Assembly: GCF_017876795.1 (NCBI RefSeq)
Contig: NZ_JAGIOR010000001.1
Location: 715,501-779,500, forward strand
Direction of reading: 5' to 3'
From: Rhizobium leguminosarum
Lineage (GTDB): Bacteria > Pseudomonadota > Alphaproteobacteria > Rhizobiales > Rhizobiaceae
Length of the DNA: 64,000 nucleotides
A program made the translations under genes and the position numbers. The notes under the pieces are model-generated. The model did not search any database. It was not told the DNA's origin and worked only from the letters and a program-made list of their open reading frames with translations. Below, one piece after another: positions 25,624-34,004 of the stretch (position 1 is its first letter; each line of letters begins with the position of its first letter).

Positions 25624-26421
25624 TCATTCGCCCATCTTGTAGTCGAGGAACCACTTCTTGTTCAGCGTATCCAACGTGCCGTCGGCCTTGAGAGCGGCGA
25701 TGGCGGCATTGACGGGGGCGACGAGATCGGAGCCCTTCGGGAAGATGAAGCCGAAATCCTCGGTGCCGAGCGGCTCGCCGATCAGCTTCAGGGCGCCGCC
25801 CGAGGCATCGACATAACCCTTGCCGGCGGTGCCGTCGGTCAGCACGACGTCGACGTCGCCGGCCTTCAGGGCCTGGACGGTGGCGCCGAAGGTTTCGAAC
25901 AGCTTGATGCGCGGGTTCTGTTCGTTGCCGTCGAGCACTTCATAGACAGCGGTATAGAAAGGCGTCGTGCCGGGTTGCGCGCCGACCAGGCCGTCCTTGA
26001 ATGCGCCGAAGGATTTGGCCTCGGTGAACCGCTTCTCGTCGCCGCGCACCAGCATGAACTGCTGCGAGCGCATATAGGGGTCGGAGAAGTCGACCTTCTG
26101 CTTGCGGTCTTCCTTGATGGTAATGCCGGTCATGCCGATGTTGTACTGGCCGTCGGAAACCGCCTGGATCATCGCGTCCCAGCTGGTGTTCTGGTATTCG
26201 ACTTTGAAATTCAGCCGCTTGGCGATCTCGTTCATCGCATCATATTCCCAGCCGATCGGCTTGCCGGATTTCGGATCGACGAATTGCAGCGGCGGATAGG
26301 CATTCTCGGTGACGACGACGACGCTCTTGCCGCCGAGATCGGGCAGCTCGGCAGCCATTGCGGCGAGTGGCAGAAGAGCAAGGGCGGCGAAGCTCGCAAG
26401 AACGGTGCGGCGAAACAACAT
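25624..26421 (-). CDS. Amino-acid ABC transporter substrate-binding protein
   Basis: Periplasmic receptor of family 3. The 265-residue protein has a signal peptide (RRTVLASFAALALLPLAAMA, to about residue 23) and the classic pattern: VVVTENAYPPLQFVDPKSGKPIGWEYDAMNEIAKRL, then AVSDGQYNIGMTGITIKEDRKQKVDFSDPY, and near the end EDFGFIFPKGSDLVAPVNAAI. The ligand is not identifiable from sequence; the acidic and aromatic pocket pattern is general for polar amino acids. First gene of a two-gene operon with the permease; a terminator at 26502 separates it from rplS upstream. Confidence 0.87.
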   Translation of the reverse strand: MLFRRTVLASFAALALLPLAAMAAELPDLGGKSVVVVTENAYPPLQFVDPKSGKPIGWEYDAMNEIAKRLNFKVEYQNTSWDAMIQAVSDGQYNIGMTGITIKEDRKQKVDFSDPYMRSQQFMLVRGDEKRFTEAKSFGAFKDGLVGAQPGTTPFYTAVYEVLDGNEQNPRIKLFETFGATVQALKAGDVDVVLTDGTAGKGYVDASGGALKLIGEPLGTEDFGFIFPKGSDLVAPVNAAIAALKADGTLDTLNKKWFLDYKMGE

Positions 26422-26501
26422 TGATGGGTTTCCTAAAATTGAACGGCAAAAACTGTCATGGAAGATAGGTCCGAGGCAAGGCCGCCTGCTGCACGCCGAA
26501 G

Positions 26502-26533
26502 CAAAAAATAGAAAAGGCGACCCGAAGGCCGCC
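26502..26533 (-). terminator. Rho-independent terminator of rplS
   Basis: On the minus strand GGCGGCC-TTCG-GGTCGCC forms a 7-base stem with a UUCG tetraloop, followed by TTTT and a further T-rich stretch (26502-26515). It lies 50 bases beyond the rplS stop. Confidence 0.85.
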
Positions 26534-26583
26534 TTTCCAAGCGAAAGAATTTTGCTTCAAGCAAAGAATGCATCGCGCAGATG

Positions 26584-27126
26584 TTATTCTGCTGCCGGTT
26601 CCGCTGCGGCGGCAGCGGCTGCTTCAGCAGCGGCCTTGGCTTCCGCTGCTTCTGCTGCTGCCTTCTCGGCGGCGAGCGCCTGGGCTGCTGCAACCTTTTC
26701 AGCTTCGATGCGTGCCTTTTCCTCGGCAATGGCGGCGCGCTCGGCGTCGTTGAGCTTACGGGCGCGGACGCCGGTGTCTTCAACGATACGGGCAGACTTG
26801 CCGCGACGGTCGCGCAGGTAATAAAGCTTGGCGCGACGGACCTTACCGCGGCGAACGACGTCGACGCTTTCGATCATCGGCGAGTAAACCGGGAATACGC
26901 GCTCGACGCCTTCGCCGTAGGAGATCTTGCGGACCGTGAAGTTTTCCTGCAGGCCGCCGCCGGAGCGGGCGATGCATACGCCTTCATAGGCCTGAACGCG
27001 GGTACGGGTGCCTTCCGTGACCTTCACGTTAACACGGAGGGTGTCGCCCGGGGAAAATTCGGGAAGCGTGCGCTTGGCTTCGATCTTGGCGACCTGTTCG
27101 GCCTCAAGCTGCTGAATGATGTTCAT
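26584..27126 (-). CDS. rplS: 50S ribosomal protein L19 with long alanine-rich tail
   Basis: L19 sits at the 30S-50S interface. Residues 1-118 are the normal protein ([73 protein letters not shown]). Residues about 125-180 are a low-complexity extension of Ala, Glu and Lys repeats, predicted helical, typical of rhizobial L19 and absent from most bacteria. The start follows the usual family N-terminus; a longer frame upstream lacks support. A 210-base gap separates it from trmD, which may hold its own promoter or leader; none was recognised. Confidence 0.95.
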   Translation of the reverse strand: MNIIQQLEAEQVAKIEAKRTLPEFSPGDTLRVNVKVTEGTRTRVQAYEGVCIARSGGGLQENFTVRKISYGEGVERVFPVYSPMIESVDVVRRGKVRRAKLYYLRDRRGKSARIVEDTGVRARKLNDAERAAIAEEKARIEAEKVAAAQALAAEKAAAEAAEAKAAAEAAAAAAAEPAAE

Positions 27127-27339
27127 CGTCTTAACCTTTGGTTCTTCTGAAACAGCCAGAGCGCTCGACACTGATCCTTTGGAACTGGCCTCAGGACTTT
27201 GCCCTTCAGGGCGGGAGCGGGTTCGCCATTCTTTGTTTGCTGGCAGACGGGGATAAACCCCATTTCCGCGTGCGCCAATACACCAAAGCCCAGGGCTTGT
27301 CATCCCTCGCACGACATTTTTGTGGAAAAGGCCGCGAAA

Positions 27340-28041
27340 TCAGCCGTTTTTGTCACTTTCAGCTTTCTCGAGCAGGTCCGGCCGTCGCTCCCGCGTCAGC
27401 CGCACCGCCTCCTGATGCCGCCATTTGTCGATGGCGCCGTGGTTACCCGAGGTGAGAATGGCGGGGATTTCTCGCCCTTCCCACGCCTGCGGCCGAGTAT
27501 AGTGGGGATGTTCCAGCAGGCCGCCTTCGAAGCTTTCGTGCAGGCCGGAAAGATCGTTGCCCATGACACCGGGCAGGATGCGGATGATCGCGTCGAGCAC
27601 GATCAGCGCCGCCGGCTCGCCGCCTGATAGCACGTAGTCGCCGATCGAGACCTCTTCCAGTCCGCGCGCCTCGATCACCCGCTGGTCGACGCCCTCGAAG
27701 CGGCCGCAGACGATGATGACGCCGTCGCCCGCCGCAAGGTCGCGTACGCGCTCCTGCGTCAGCGGCCGGCCGCGCGGGCTCATCAGCAGGCGCGGGCGGG
27801 TATCATTTTCCGCGATGCTGTCGATCGCACGCGCGAGAACGTCGGGTTTCAGCACCATGCCGGCGCCGCCGCCAGCCGGAGTGTCGTCGACGGTGCGGTG
27901 CCTGTCGGTGGCGAAGTCGCGGATCTGCACTGCATCCAGCGACCATTGCCCTCGCTCCATCGCCTTGCCGGCGAGCGAGAAGCCCAGATGCCCCGGAAAC
28001 ATTTCCGGATAGAGTGTCAGCACGCTCGCCCGGAAGGCCAT
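27340..28041 (-). CDS. trmD: tRNA (guanine-N1)-methyltransferase
   Basis: Makes m1G37 in tRNAs with G36, using S-adenosylmethionine, and prevents +1 frameshifting. The 233-residue protein has the trefoil-knot SPOUT domain: [20 protein letters not shown] at the start, [23 protein letters not shown], the SAM-loop segment [35 protein letters not shown] and [22 protein letters not shown]. Preceded by rimM with a four-base gap, so both are probably translated from one message. Confidence 0.95.
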   Translation of the reverse strand: MAFRASVLTLYPEMFPGHLGFSLAGKAMERGQWSLDAVQIRDFATDRHRTVDDTPAGGGAGMVLKPDVLARAIDSIAENDTRPRLLMSPRGRPLTQERVRDLAAGDGVIIVCGRFEGVDQRVIEARGLEEVSIGDYVLSGGEPAALIVLDAIIRILPGVMGNDLSGLHESFEGGLLEHPHYTRPQAWEGREIPAILTSGNHGAIDKWRHQEAVRLTRERRPDLLEKAESDKNG

Positions 28042-28045
28042 GGCG

Positions 28046-28615
28046 TCACTTCTTCTTTTTCGGCTTGTCCGCGGTGAATTTCGAAAGCTCTTCGGAATCG
28101 TCGACCAGCCCTGCCGCCAGTGGATCGATCAGCAGCGTGCCGGCCTCAAGGTCGATCTCCAGCACCGAGGCTTCGGAGAAGGGGATTAGCACCGGGCGTT
28201 TGCCCGGACCCTTGAGTTCCAGCAGGTCGCCGCCGCCGAAATCGAAGACGCCGGTGACCGTGCCATAGCTGACACCCTTGTCGTCGCGTGCTTCGAGACC
28301 TTCGAGATCGGCATAGTAGAACTCGTCGTCCTCCAGCTCTTCGTCCGGCAGGTTGTCGCGCTCGATATAGAGCTCAAGCCCGTTCAGCGCCTCGGCGGCA
28401 TTGCGGTCGTTGACGCCGCGGAAACGGACGACGACGATATTCTTCGTCTCGCGGATTTCCAGCACTTCGAAGCTTCGGCCGTCCACGCTGTGCAGGTGGC
28501 CGTAGTCGCCAAGTGAGCTCGGATCGGCTGTGTAGGCCTTGGCACGCACCTCTCCCCGGAGGCCTTGCGCGCCACCGATCGTTGCCATCAGAACGGGGTT
28601 TTCAAGCTTTGTCAT
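28046..28615 (-). CDS. rimM: Ribosome maturation factor RimM
   Basis: Assists assembly of the 30S head and binds S19. Two domains are visible: the RimM N-domain ([26 protein letters not shown], then [29 protein letters not shown]) and the PRC-barrel ([39 protein letters not shown]), followed by a Lys-rich tail ending in four lysines. 189 residues. ATG 28615 has AAGGA five bases upstream; an in-frame ATG four codons earlier contains that site and is less likely. A strong hairpin lies between rpsP and this gene. Confidence 0.92.
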   Translation of the reverse strand: MTKLENPVLMATIGGAQGLRGEVRAKAYTADPSSLGDYGHLHSVDGRSFEVLEIRETKNIVVVRFRGVNDRNAAEALNGLELYIERDNLPDEELEDDEFYYADLEGLEARDDKGVSYGTVTGVFDFGGGDLLELKGPGKRPVLIPFSEASVLEIDLEAGTLLIDPLAAGLVDDSEELSKFTADKPKKKK

Positions 28616-28682
28616 GGGTTCCTTCATGTGAAGCCGAAAGTCAGGTTTCTCATAAACGAAGTGCGGACGATTGGAAACGAAA

Positions 28683-28710
28683 ACGGGCGGCATGTCGCCA
28701 TGCCGCCCGT
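28683..28710 (-). terminator. Strong hairpin between rpsP and rimM
   Basis: ACGGGCGGCATG and CATGCCGCCCGT form a perfect 12-base stem with a 4-base loop; on the minus strand it is followed by TTTTCGTTT. It begins 20 bases after the rpsP stop. It looks like a terminator or partial terminator that sets the ratio of S16 to the downstream genes. Confidence 0.75.
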
Positions 28711-28730
28711 CCGATAAGGGGCTGTCCCGA

Positions 28731-29102
28731 TTATTCCGCGGCGTCGGCAGCAGCAGCGGCGGCGTCAGCAACCTTCTGAGCCTTTTCGGCGGCGCGTTCC
28801 TGGGCGCGCTTGCCAGGCTTTGCCTTGACCGGGTTGTTCTTGACTTCGCGCTTGGCAACACCGGCTTCATCGAGGAAGCGCAGAACGCGATCGGTCGGCT
28901 GGGCGCCTTGTTCGATCCAATGCTTGATACGCTCGGCGTTCAGCTGAACGCGCTTCTCATCGTCCTTGGCAAGCATCGGGTTCCAGGAACCGAGGCTTTC
29001 GAGGAAGCGGCCGTCACGCGGGCTGCGCGCATCGGCGAGAACGACGTGGTAGTACGGGCGCTTCTTGGAGCCACCGCGGGCGAGACGAATTTTCAGTGCC
29101 AT
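28731..29102 (-). CDS. rpsP: 30S ribosomal protein S16
   Basis: Assembly protein of the small subunit. Residues 1-80 form the normal S16 ([74 protein letters not shown]). The C-terminal 40 residues are a Lys/Ala-rich extension common in Rhizobiales. 123 residues in total. ATG is preceded by GGAG (AAGGAGTAAAGAAC). Order ffh - chorismate mutase - rpsP - rimM - trmD - rplS is the usual rhizobial one. Confidence 0.95.
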   Translation of the reverse strand: MALKIRLARGGSKKRPYYHVVLADARSPRDGRFLESLGSWNPMLAKDDEKRVQLNAERIKHWIEQGAQPTDRVLRFLDEAGVAKREVKNNPVKAKPGKRAQERAAEKAQKVADAAAAAADAAE

Positions 29103-29147
29103 GTTCTTTACTCCTTAGGCTTTTCTTGATCGCCTGATTAGGCGGGG

Positions 29148-29468
29148 TTATCGGGCTGCGGCGCTCTGTTCAGCGTGATCCGCAGCGATCTGCTCATGAT
29201 GCCGGATGACTTCCTTGATGACGAAGTTCAGGAACTTCTCGGCGAAATCCGGGTCCAGATTGGCAGACTTCGCCAGCTGGCGAAGGCGTTCGATCTGGTA
29301 TTCCTCGCGCGCCGGGTCGGCCGGCGGCAGATTGTATTTGGCCTTCAGCACGCCGACCTCTTTGGTGCAGCGGAAGCGTTCGGCCAGCATGTGCACGAGA
29401 GCGGCATCGATGTTGTCGATCGACTGACGATAGCTCGCGAGCTGGGTTTTGACGTTTGGATCAATCAT
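29148..29468 (-). CDS. Chorismate mutase (AroQ class)
   Basis: Converts chorismate to prephenate, the branch toward phenylalanine and tyrosine. At 106 residues it is the stand-alone helical AroQ type: LASYRQSIDNIDAALVHMLAERFRCTKEVGVLKAKYNLP contains the conserved first-helix Arg (YRQSIDNID) and the Lys of helix 1-2, followed by DPAREEYQIERLRQLA. No fused prephenate dehydratase or signal peptide, so a cytosolic enzyme. The ATG lies 17 bases after the ffh stop; co-transcription with ffh and rpsP is likely. Confidence 0.87.
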   Translation of the reverse strand: MIDPNVKTQLASYRQSIDNIDAALVHMLAERFRCTKEVGVLKAKYNLPPADPAREEYQIERLRQLAKSANLDPDFAEKFLNFVIKEVIRHHEQIAADHAEQSAAAR

Positions 29469-29484
29469 GGGGCAAGCGATCCTT

Positions 29485-31071
29485 TCACTTCTTCTTCGGC
29501 AATCCGGGCAATCCCGGGAAACCACCGCCAAGGCCCGGCAGCTTGGCGCCGCCGAGGCCCGACAAACCACCCGGCAGACCGCCGAGACCGGGCATACCCC
29601 CACCCGGCTTTCCAAGTCCCGCCGCTTCTGCCTGCTTCTGCAAGGCTTCGAGCTGCCGGGGATCGATATTCGAGAGATCGGGCATACCGCCACCCATGCC
29701 GCCCATGCCACCGCCAAGCCCCATCTTGCCGGCAAGGCCGCCCATCATCTGCTTCATCATGCCGCCTTTGCCCTTGCCACCCATCATCTTCATCATGTCC
29801 GCCATCTGGCGGTGCATCTTCAGAAGCTTGTTGATGGCGGCGGCATCGGTGCCGGAGCCGGCGGCGATGCGCTTCTTGCGCGAATGCTTGAGCAGGTCGG
29901 GATTGGTGCGCTCGGCCTTGGTCATCGACTGGATGATGGCGATCTGACGGCCGAAAAGCCGGTCGTCGAGGCCGGCTGCGGCCATCTTGTCCTTCATGCC
30001 CGACATGCCGGGCATCATCCCCATAATGCCGCCCATACCGCCCATCTTCTGCATCTGGCGCAGCTGGTCGGCGAGGTCGTCAAGGTCGAATTTGCCCTTG
30101 GCCATCTTGGCGGCCATGGCGGCCGCCTTCTCGGCGTCTATATTCTCGGCTGCGCGCTCGACGAGCGAAACGATGTCGCCCATGCCAAGGATGCGGTCGG
30201 CGATACGGCGGGGATGGAACTCCTCGAGCTCGCTCATCTTCTCGCCGACACCGATCAGCTTGATCGGCTTGCCGGTGACGGCGCGCATCGAAAGGGCAGC
30301 ACCACCGCGGCCGTCGCCATCCATGCGGGTCAGCACCAGGCCGGTGATGCCGACGCGCTCGTCGAAACTGCGGGCGAGGTTGACGGCGTCCTGACCGGTG
30401 AGGCTGTCGGCGACCAGCAGGATTTCATGCGGGTTCGAACGCTTCTTGATGTCGGCCATCTCGACCATCAAGGGCTCGTCGATATGGGTGCGGCCGGCGG
30501 TATCGAGGATGACGACGTCATGGCCGCCGAGCTTGGCCGCCTGGACGGCGCGGGCGGCGATATCGGTCGGCGACTGGCCTGATATGACAGGCAGCGTGTC
30601 GATACTGGCCTGGGCGCCGAGCTGGCGAAGCTGCTCCTGGGCTGCCGGACGGCGCGTGTCCAGCGACGCCATCAGCACCTTCTTCTTATCGCGCGTCGAC
30701 AGGCGATGGGCGATCTTGGCGGTCGTCGTCGTCTTGCCGGAGCCCTGCAGGCCGACCATCATGACGACGACCGGGGCGGCCGCATGCAGGTCGATGCCGA
30801 CACCTTCGCCGCCCAGCATCTCGATCAGTTCGTCATGGACGATCTTGACGACCATCTGGCCTGGTTTGATCGATTTCAGGATCTCGGCGCCGACGGCCTT
30901 TTCACGCACGCGGTCGGTAAAGGAGCGCACGACGTCGAGCGCGACGTCGGCCTCCAGCAACGCACGGCGAACCTCGCGCAGCGCTGCGGAAACATCGGCT
31001 TCCGAAAGCGCGCCACGGCCTGTCAGTCCATTCAGAATGGATCCAAGACGGTCCTGGAGGTTTTCAAACAT
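29485..31071 (-). CDS. ffh: Signal recognition particle protein Ffh
   Basis: GTPase that with 4.5S RNA targets nascent membrane proteins to the FtsY receptor. The N domain occupies residues 1-90, followed by the G domain with GLQGSGKTTT (107-116), DTRRPAAQEQL (139-149), DTAGR (191-195) and the TRMDGDGRGGAALS region. The M domain (from about 325) is methionine-rich and is followed by a very glycine/proline/leucine-rich tail of about 60 residues that binds no known partner. 528 residues from ATG 31071, which follows AAGGAAGAGC. ftsY lies 3 kb away on the other strand. A structured leader lies upstream. Confidence 0.95.
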   Translation of the reverse strand: MFENLQDRLGSILNGLTGRGALSEADVSAALREVRRALLEADVALDVVRSFTDRVREKAVGAEILKSIKPGQMVVKIVHDELIEMLGGEGVGIDLHAAAPVVVMMVGLQGSGKTTTTAKIAHRLSTRDKKKVLMASLDTRRPAAQEQLRQLGAQASIDTLPVISGQSPTDIAARAVQAAKLGGHDVVILDTAGRTHIDEPLMVEMADIKKRSNPHEILLVADSLTGQDAVNLARSFDERVGITGLVLTRMDGDGRGGAALSMRAVTGKPIKLIGVGEKMSELEEFHPRRIADRILGMGDIVSLVERAAENIDAEKAAAMAAKMAKGKFDLDDLADQLRQMQKMGGMGGIMGMMPGMSGMKDKMAAAGLDDRLFGRQIAIIQSMTKAERTNPDLLKHSRKKRIAAGSGTDAAAINKLLKMHRQMADMMKMMGGKGKGGMMKQMMGGLAGKMGLGGGMGGMGGGMPDLSNIDPRQLEALQKQAEAAGLGKPGGGMPGLGGLPGGLSGLGGAKLPGLGGGFPGLPGLPKKK

Positions 31072-31155
31072 CGGCTCTTCCTTGATACGTTTCGGGCAGG
31101 TTCGATATGCCCGGAAACGTCGTGCTTTTCCTTGACGAAAACAAGACGCAAAGCC

Positions 31156-31250
31156 AAAAAGCACCCGAGGGCGCATCGCGCTGTCGGGTGTTGACCTCCG
31201 GGATCTCAGGTCCCGGTCGGCGGCTCGGAGTCATGTGGCTCGTCGCGGAT
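31156..31250 (-). ncRNA. Candidate structured leader or small RNA upstream of ffh
   Basis: Downstream of a good promoter on the minus strand, two hairpins occur in order: CCGGGA/TCCCGG around a 7-base loop (31198-31216), then a longer one whose outer stem is ACACCCGA/TCGGGTGC (31184-31191 and 31161-31168) followed by five T. The second has the form of an intrinsic terminator 85 bases before ffh, so this may be a small RNA or an attenuator for ffh. It does not match the 4.5S RNA core GGUCCGGAAGGAAGCAGCC. No known RNA family was recognised with confidence. Confidence 0.4.
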
Positions 31251-31257
31251 TGGGCGC

Positions 31258-31286
31258 GATAAACAGGAAAGCCGGGCGAAAGTCAA
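31258..31286 (-). promoter_or_regulatory. Promoter before ffh and its leader
   Basis: On the minus strand TTGACT (31281-31286) and TTTATC (31258-31263) are 17 bases apart. Transcription would start near 31250, about 180 bases before ffh, and would run through both leader hairpins. Confidence 0.5.
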
Positions 31287-31494
31287 GGCGGATGCGGACA
31301 AAAGACCGCATAGCGGGCGTTGTGCCAGTCTGCGCGGTCCGGGCACGGCCGGTTAGATTTACCGCTGACAGTCCAAATTCGCCATAGAGGCCAGTTGCAA
31401 ATTATTGCGCTTGTGATTCTACTTTCTACTTAAGTGCGTCCGTAAAATGATTCGTGAATATCCTTGATGCCGGATGAATCGGCGGAGATATCGA

Positions 31495-31698
31495 ATGTTA
31501 AATGCTGATATTGAGAGCTGGGCGTTGGCGCGGGCTCATCATATTGTTTTGAACGAAGGCCTGAACCTTGCGAAGGCGGCACAGGATCTGGATCGCAAGC
31601 GGTCCCGCTCGCTGGTCTATGAGCTGAGAAAGGTCATCACCGCGGCAATTGTCGAGGCGCATGCCGCGTCCTTCGATCCAGACGGCGCCGAGCGGTAG
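31495..31698 (+). CDS. Small hypothetical protein (67 residues)
   Basis: Not recognised as a named family. Starts [20 protein letters not shown], continues with [32 protein letters not shown]; the pattern of two or three short helices with a basic RKRSRS turn could suit a small DNA- or protein-binding helix bundle, but that is conjecture. The ATG follows GGCGGAG nine bases upstream, a good ribosome-binding site. It lies alone before dapF, with about 110 bases between them. Codon use matches the neighbours. Confidence 0.6.
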   Translation: MLNADIESWALARAHHIVLNEGLNLAKAAQDLDRKRSRSLVYELRKVITAAIVEAHAASFDPDGAER

Positions 31699-31810
31699 AG
31701 CCGAACTGGCTCGAAGGGTCGGCGGGCTGCAGTCTGCCCGGCACTCAGCCCCACTGGTAATTCCTTCGCATTTCCGCCATATACACCGGAAAGACGGACG
31801 GAATGATATC

Positions 31811-32716
31811 ATGAGCGCAACGGTCGAATTCGCGAGGATGAACGGGCTTGGCAACAAGATCCTGGTTGTCGATATGCGCGGCCGGCCGGACAAGGTGACG
31901 CCTGCGGCGGCGGTCGCGCTCAATGCCGATTCGCAGACCGAATTCGACCAGATCATGGCGATCCATGATCCGAAGGCCGACGGCACCGACGCCTTCATCG
32001 ATATCTTGAATTCCGACGGTTCGAAGGCGCAGGCCTGCGGCAACGGCACGCGCTGCGTCGTGCAGGCGCTGGCCGCCGAGACCGGCCGGAAGGCCTTCAC
32101 CTTCCAGACGGTCGCCGGCATCCTCAACGCCGTCGAGCACGAGGACGGAACGATCTCGGTCGATATGGGCCGGCCGGTCTTCGATTGGAACAAGATCCCG
32201 CTGGCGGAAGAATTCCACGACACCAGCCGCATCGAGCTGCAGATCGGCCCGATCGACAATCCGGTGCTGCATTCGCCCTCGGTGATGTCGATGGGCAATC
32301 CGCATGCGATTTTCTGGGTGGATCGGGACGTGATGTCCTACGATCTCGCCCGCTTCGGACCGCTGCTGGAAAACCATCCGATGTTTCCCGAGCGCGCCAA
32401 TATCACGCTGGCGCAAGTGACCTCGCCGACATCGATGACGACGCGGACCTGGGAGCGCGGGGCCGGGCTGACGCTTGCCTGCGGCTCGGCCGCCTGTTCC
32501 GCCGCCGTCAGCGCCGCACGCACCGGCCGCACCGGCCGCAAGGTGACGATCAATGTCGCAAGCGCCAAGCCACCGGCCACGCTTTCGATCGAATGGCGCG
32601 AGCGCGACGATCATGTCATCATGACCGGCCCGGCCGAATGGGAATGGTCGGGCAGGCTCGATCCTTCGACCGGTCTCTGGTCACGCGATGGTACCCGAGA
32701 GGCGGAGGCGCAGTGA
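31811..32716 (+). CDS. dapF: Diaminopimelate epimerase
   Basis: Interconverts LL- and meso-diaminopimelate for lysine and peptidoglycan synthesis, without a cofactor. Both catalytic cysteines are seen: QACGNGTRC near residue 77 and [13 protein letters not shown] near residue 222. Other landmarks: [17 protein letters not shown] at the start and [12 protein letters not shown] in the middle. 301 residues is normal. ATG 31811 is the family start. The stop overlaps the next gene's GTG start by four bases (GTGA), which suggests translational coupling with mtaB and a run through ftsY. Confidence 0.94.
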   Translation: MSATVEFARMNGLGNKILVVDMRGRPDKVTPAAAVALNADSQTEFDQIMAIHDPKADGTDAFIDILNSDGSKAQACGNGTRCVVQALAAETGRKAFTFQTVAGILNAVEHEDGTISVDMGRPVFDWNKIPLAEEFHDTSRIELQIGPIDNPVLHSPSVMSMGNPHAIFWVDRDVMSYDLARFGPLLENHPMFPERANITLAQVTSPTSMTTRTWERGAGLTLACGSAACSAAVSAARTGRTGRKVTINVASAKPPATLSIEWRERDDHVIMTGPAEWEWSGRLDPSTGLWSRDGTREAEAQ

Positions 32717-33987
32717 GCGGCATCGAGGTCATTACCTTCGGCTGCCGCCTCAACACATATGAATCCGAAGTGATGAAGGCGCAGGCTGAGAAGGCCGGGC
32801 TCAACAACGCCGTCCTGGTCAATACTTGTGCGGTCACCGGCGAGGCCGTGCGCCAGGCTCGCCAGGCGATCCGGCGGGTGCGGCGCGACAATCCGCATGC
32901 CCGCATCATCGTCACCGGCTGCGCCGCACAGACTGAGAAAGAGACCTTCGCTGAAATGGCAGAGGTCGATGCCGTGCTCGGCAACGAGGAGAAGCTTTCG
33001 AGCGCCTCCTATCGCGGCCTGCCGGATTTCGGCGTTTCGGCCGAAGAGAAACTCCGTGTCAACGATATCATGAGCGTCAAGGCGACAGCGCCGCAGATGG
33101 TCAGGCACATCGACGGGCATGTGCGCGCCTTCATCCGGGTGCAGAACGGCTGCAACCACCGCTGCACCTTCTGCATCATCCCCTATGGCCGCGGCAATTC
33201 CCGCTCCGTACCGATGGGAGCGGTCGTCGACCAGGCCCGCAAGCTCGTCGACAGCGGGTATCGCGAGATCGTGCTGACCGGCGTCGACGCCACCAGTTAT
33301 GGCGGCGATCTGCCGGGAGCGCCGACGCTCGGGCTCCTGGCGAAAACGCTGCTGAAACAGCTCCCGGATATTCGCCGCCTGCGGCTTTCCTCGATCGACA
33401 GCATCGAGGCCGATGCCCACCTGCTGGATCTCATCGCCGACGAGTCCCGCTTCATGCCGCATCTGCATCTGTCGCTGCAGCATGGCGACGACATGATCCT
33501 GAAGCGCATGAAGCGCCGGCATTTGCGCGCCGATGCGCTGCGTTTCATCGAGGAAGCGCGACGGCTTCGCCCAGAGATGAGCTTCGGCGCTGATATGATC
33601 GCCGGCTTTCCCACCGAAACGGAAGAGATGTTCGGCAATACCGTGCGACTGGCCGAAGAGGCCGATATCGCGCATCTGCATGTCTTCCCCTACAGCCCGC
33701 GTCCGGGCACGCCGGCAGCCCGCATGCCGCAGCTCGACCGGTCGCTGGTCAAGGAGCGCGCCGCCAGGCTGCGTGTCACTGGACATATGCTCCATCAAGC
33801 CCATCTCGATGGCATGATCGGCAGCCGGCAATGGCTGCTTGTCGAAAACAGCGGCCTGGCGCATACGGAAAACTTCACGCTTGCCGCGGCACCCGGCCTT
33901 CGTCCCGGCGAACTTGTGCCGGCCACGATCACCGGCCACAATGGCAAGCATCTCGACATGCAATTGACGGCCGCAGCGGCGGCCTGA
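32713..33987 (+). CDS. mtaB: tRNA (N6-threonylcarbamoyladenosine(37)-C2)-methylthiotransferase MtaB
   Basis: Radical-SAM enzyme that adds a methylthio group to t6A37 in tRNAs. The 424-residue protein has the UPF0004 N-domain with three cluster cysteines (FGCRLN at residue 11, [19 protein letters not shown]), then the radical-SAM motif [17 protein letters not shown] (CxxxCxxC, near residue 145), and a TRAM-like C-terminus ([18 protein letters not shown]). It begins with GTG, after GGCGGAGGC, inside the end of dapF. The family (MiaB-like, YqeV type) is assigned by the RSVP and [11 protein letters not shown] patterns; MiaB itself is a different gene. Confidence 0.9.
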   Translation: MSGIEVITFGCRLNTYESEVMKAQAEKAGLNNAVLVNTCAVTGEAVRQARQAIRRVRRDNPHARIIVTGCAAQTEKETFAEMAEVDAVLGNEEKLSSASYRGLPDFGVSAEEKLRVNDIMSVKATAPQMVRHIDGHVRAFIRVQNGCNHRCTFCIIPYGRGNSRSVPMGAVVDQARKLVDSGYREIVLTGVDATSYGGDLPGAPTLGLLAKTLLKQLPDIRRLRLSSIDSIEADAHLLDLIADESRFMPHLHLSLQHGDDMILKRMKRRHLRADALRFIEEARRLRPEMSFGADMIAGFPTETEEMFGNTVRLAEEADIAHLHVFPYSPRPGTPAARMPQLDRSLVKERAARLRVTGHMLHQAHLDGMIGSRQWLLVENSGLAHTENFTLAAAPGLRPGELVPATITGHNGKHLDMQLTAAAAA

Positions 33988-34004
33988 CTTCTCACGGAAT
34001 CCCC

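Noticed and set aside
31071..31243. 57-codon frame in the ffh leader whose TGA overlaps the ffh start
   Set aside because: Its ATG lacks a ribosome-binding site and the codons run through both hairpins; more likely an untranslated leader.
31156..31300. 4.5S SRP RNA gene beside ffh
   Set aside because: The invariant GGUCCGGAAGGAAGCAGCC-type core is absent from both strands of this interval.
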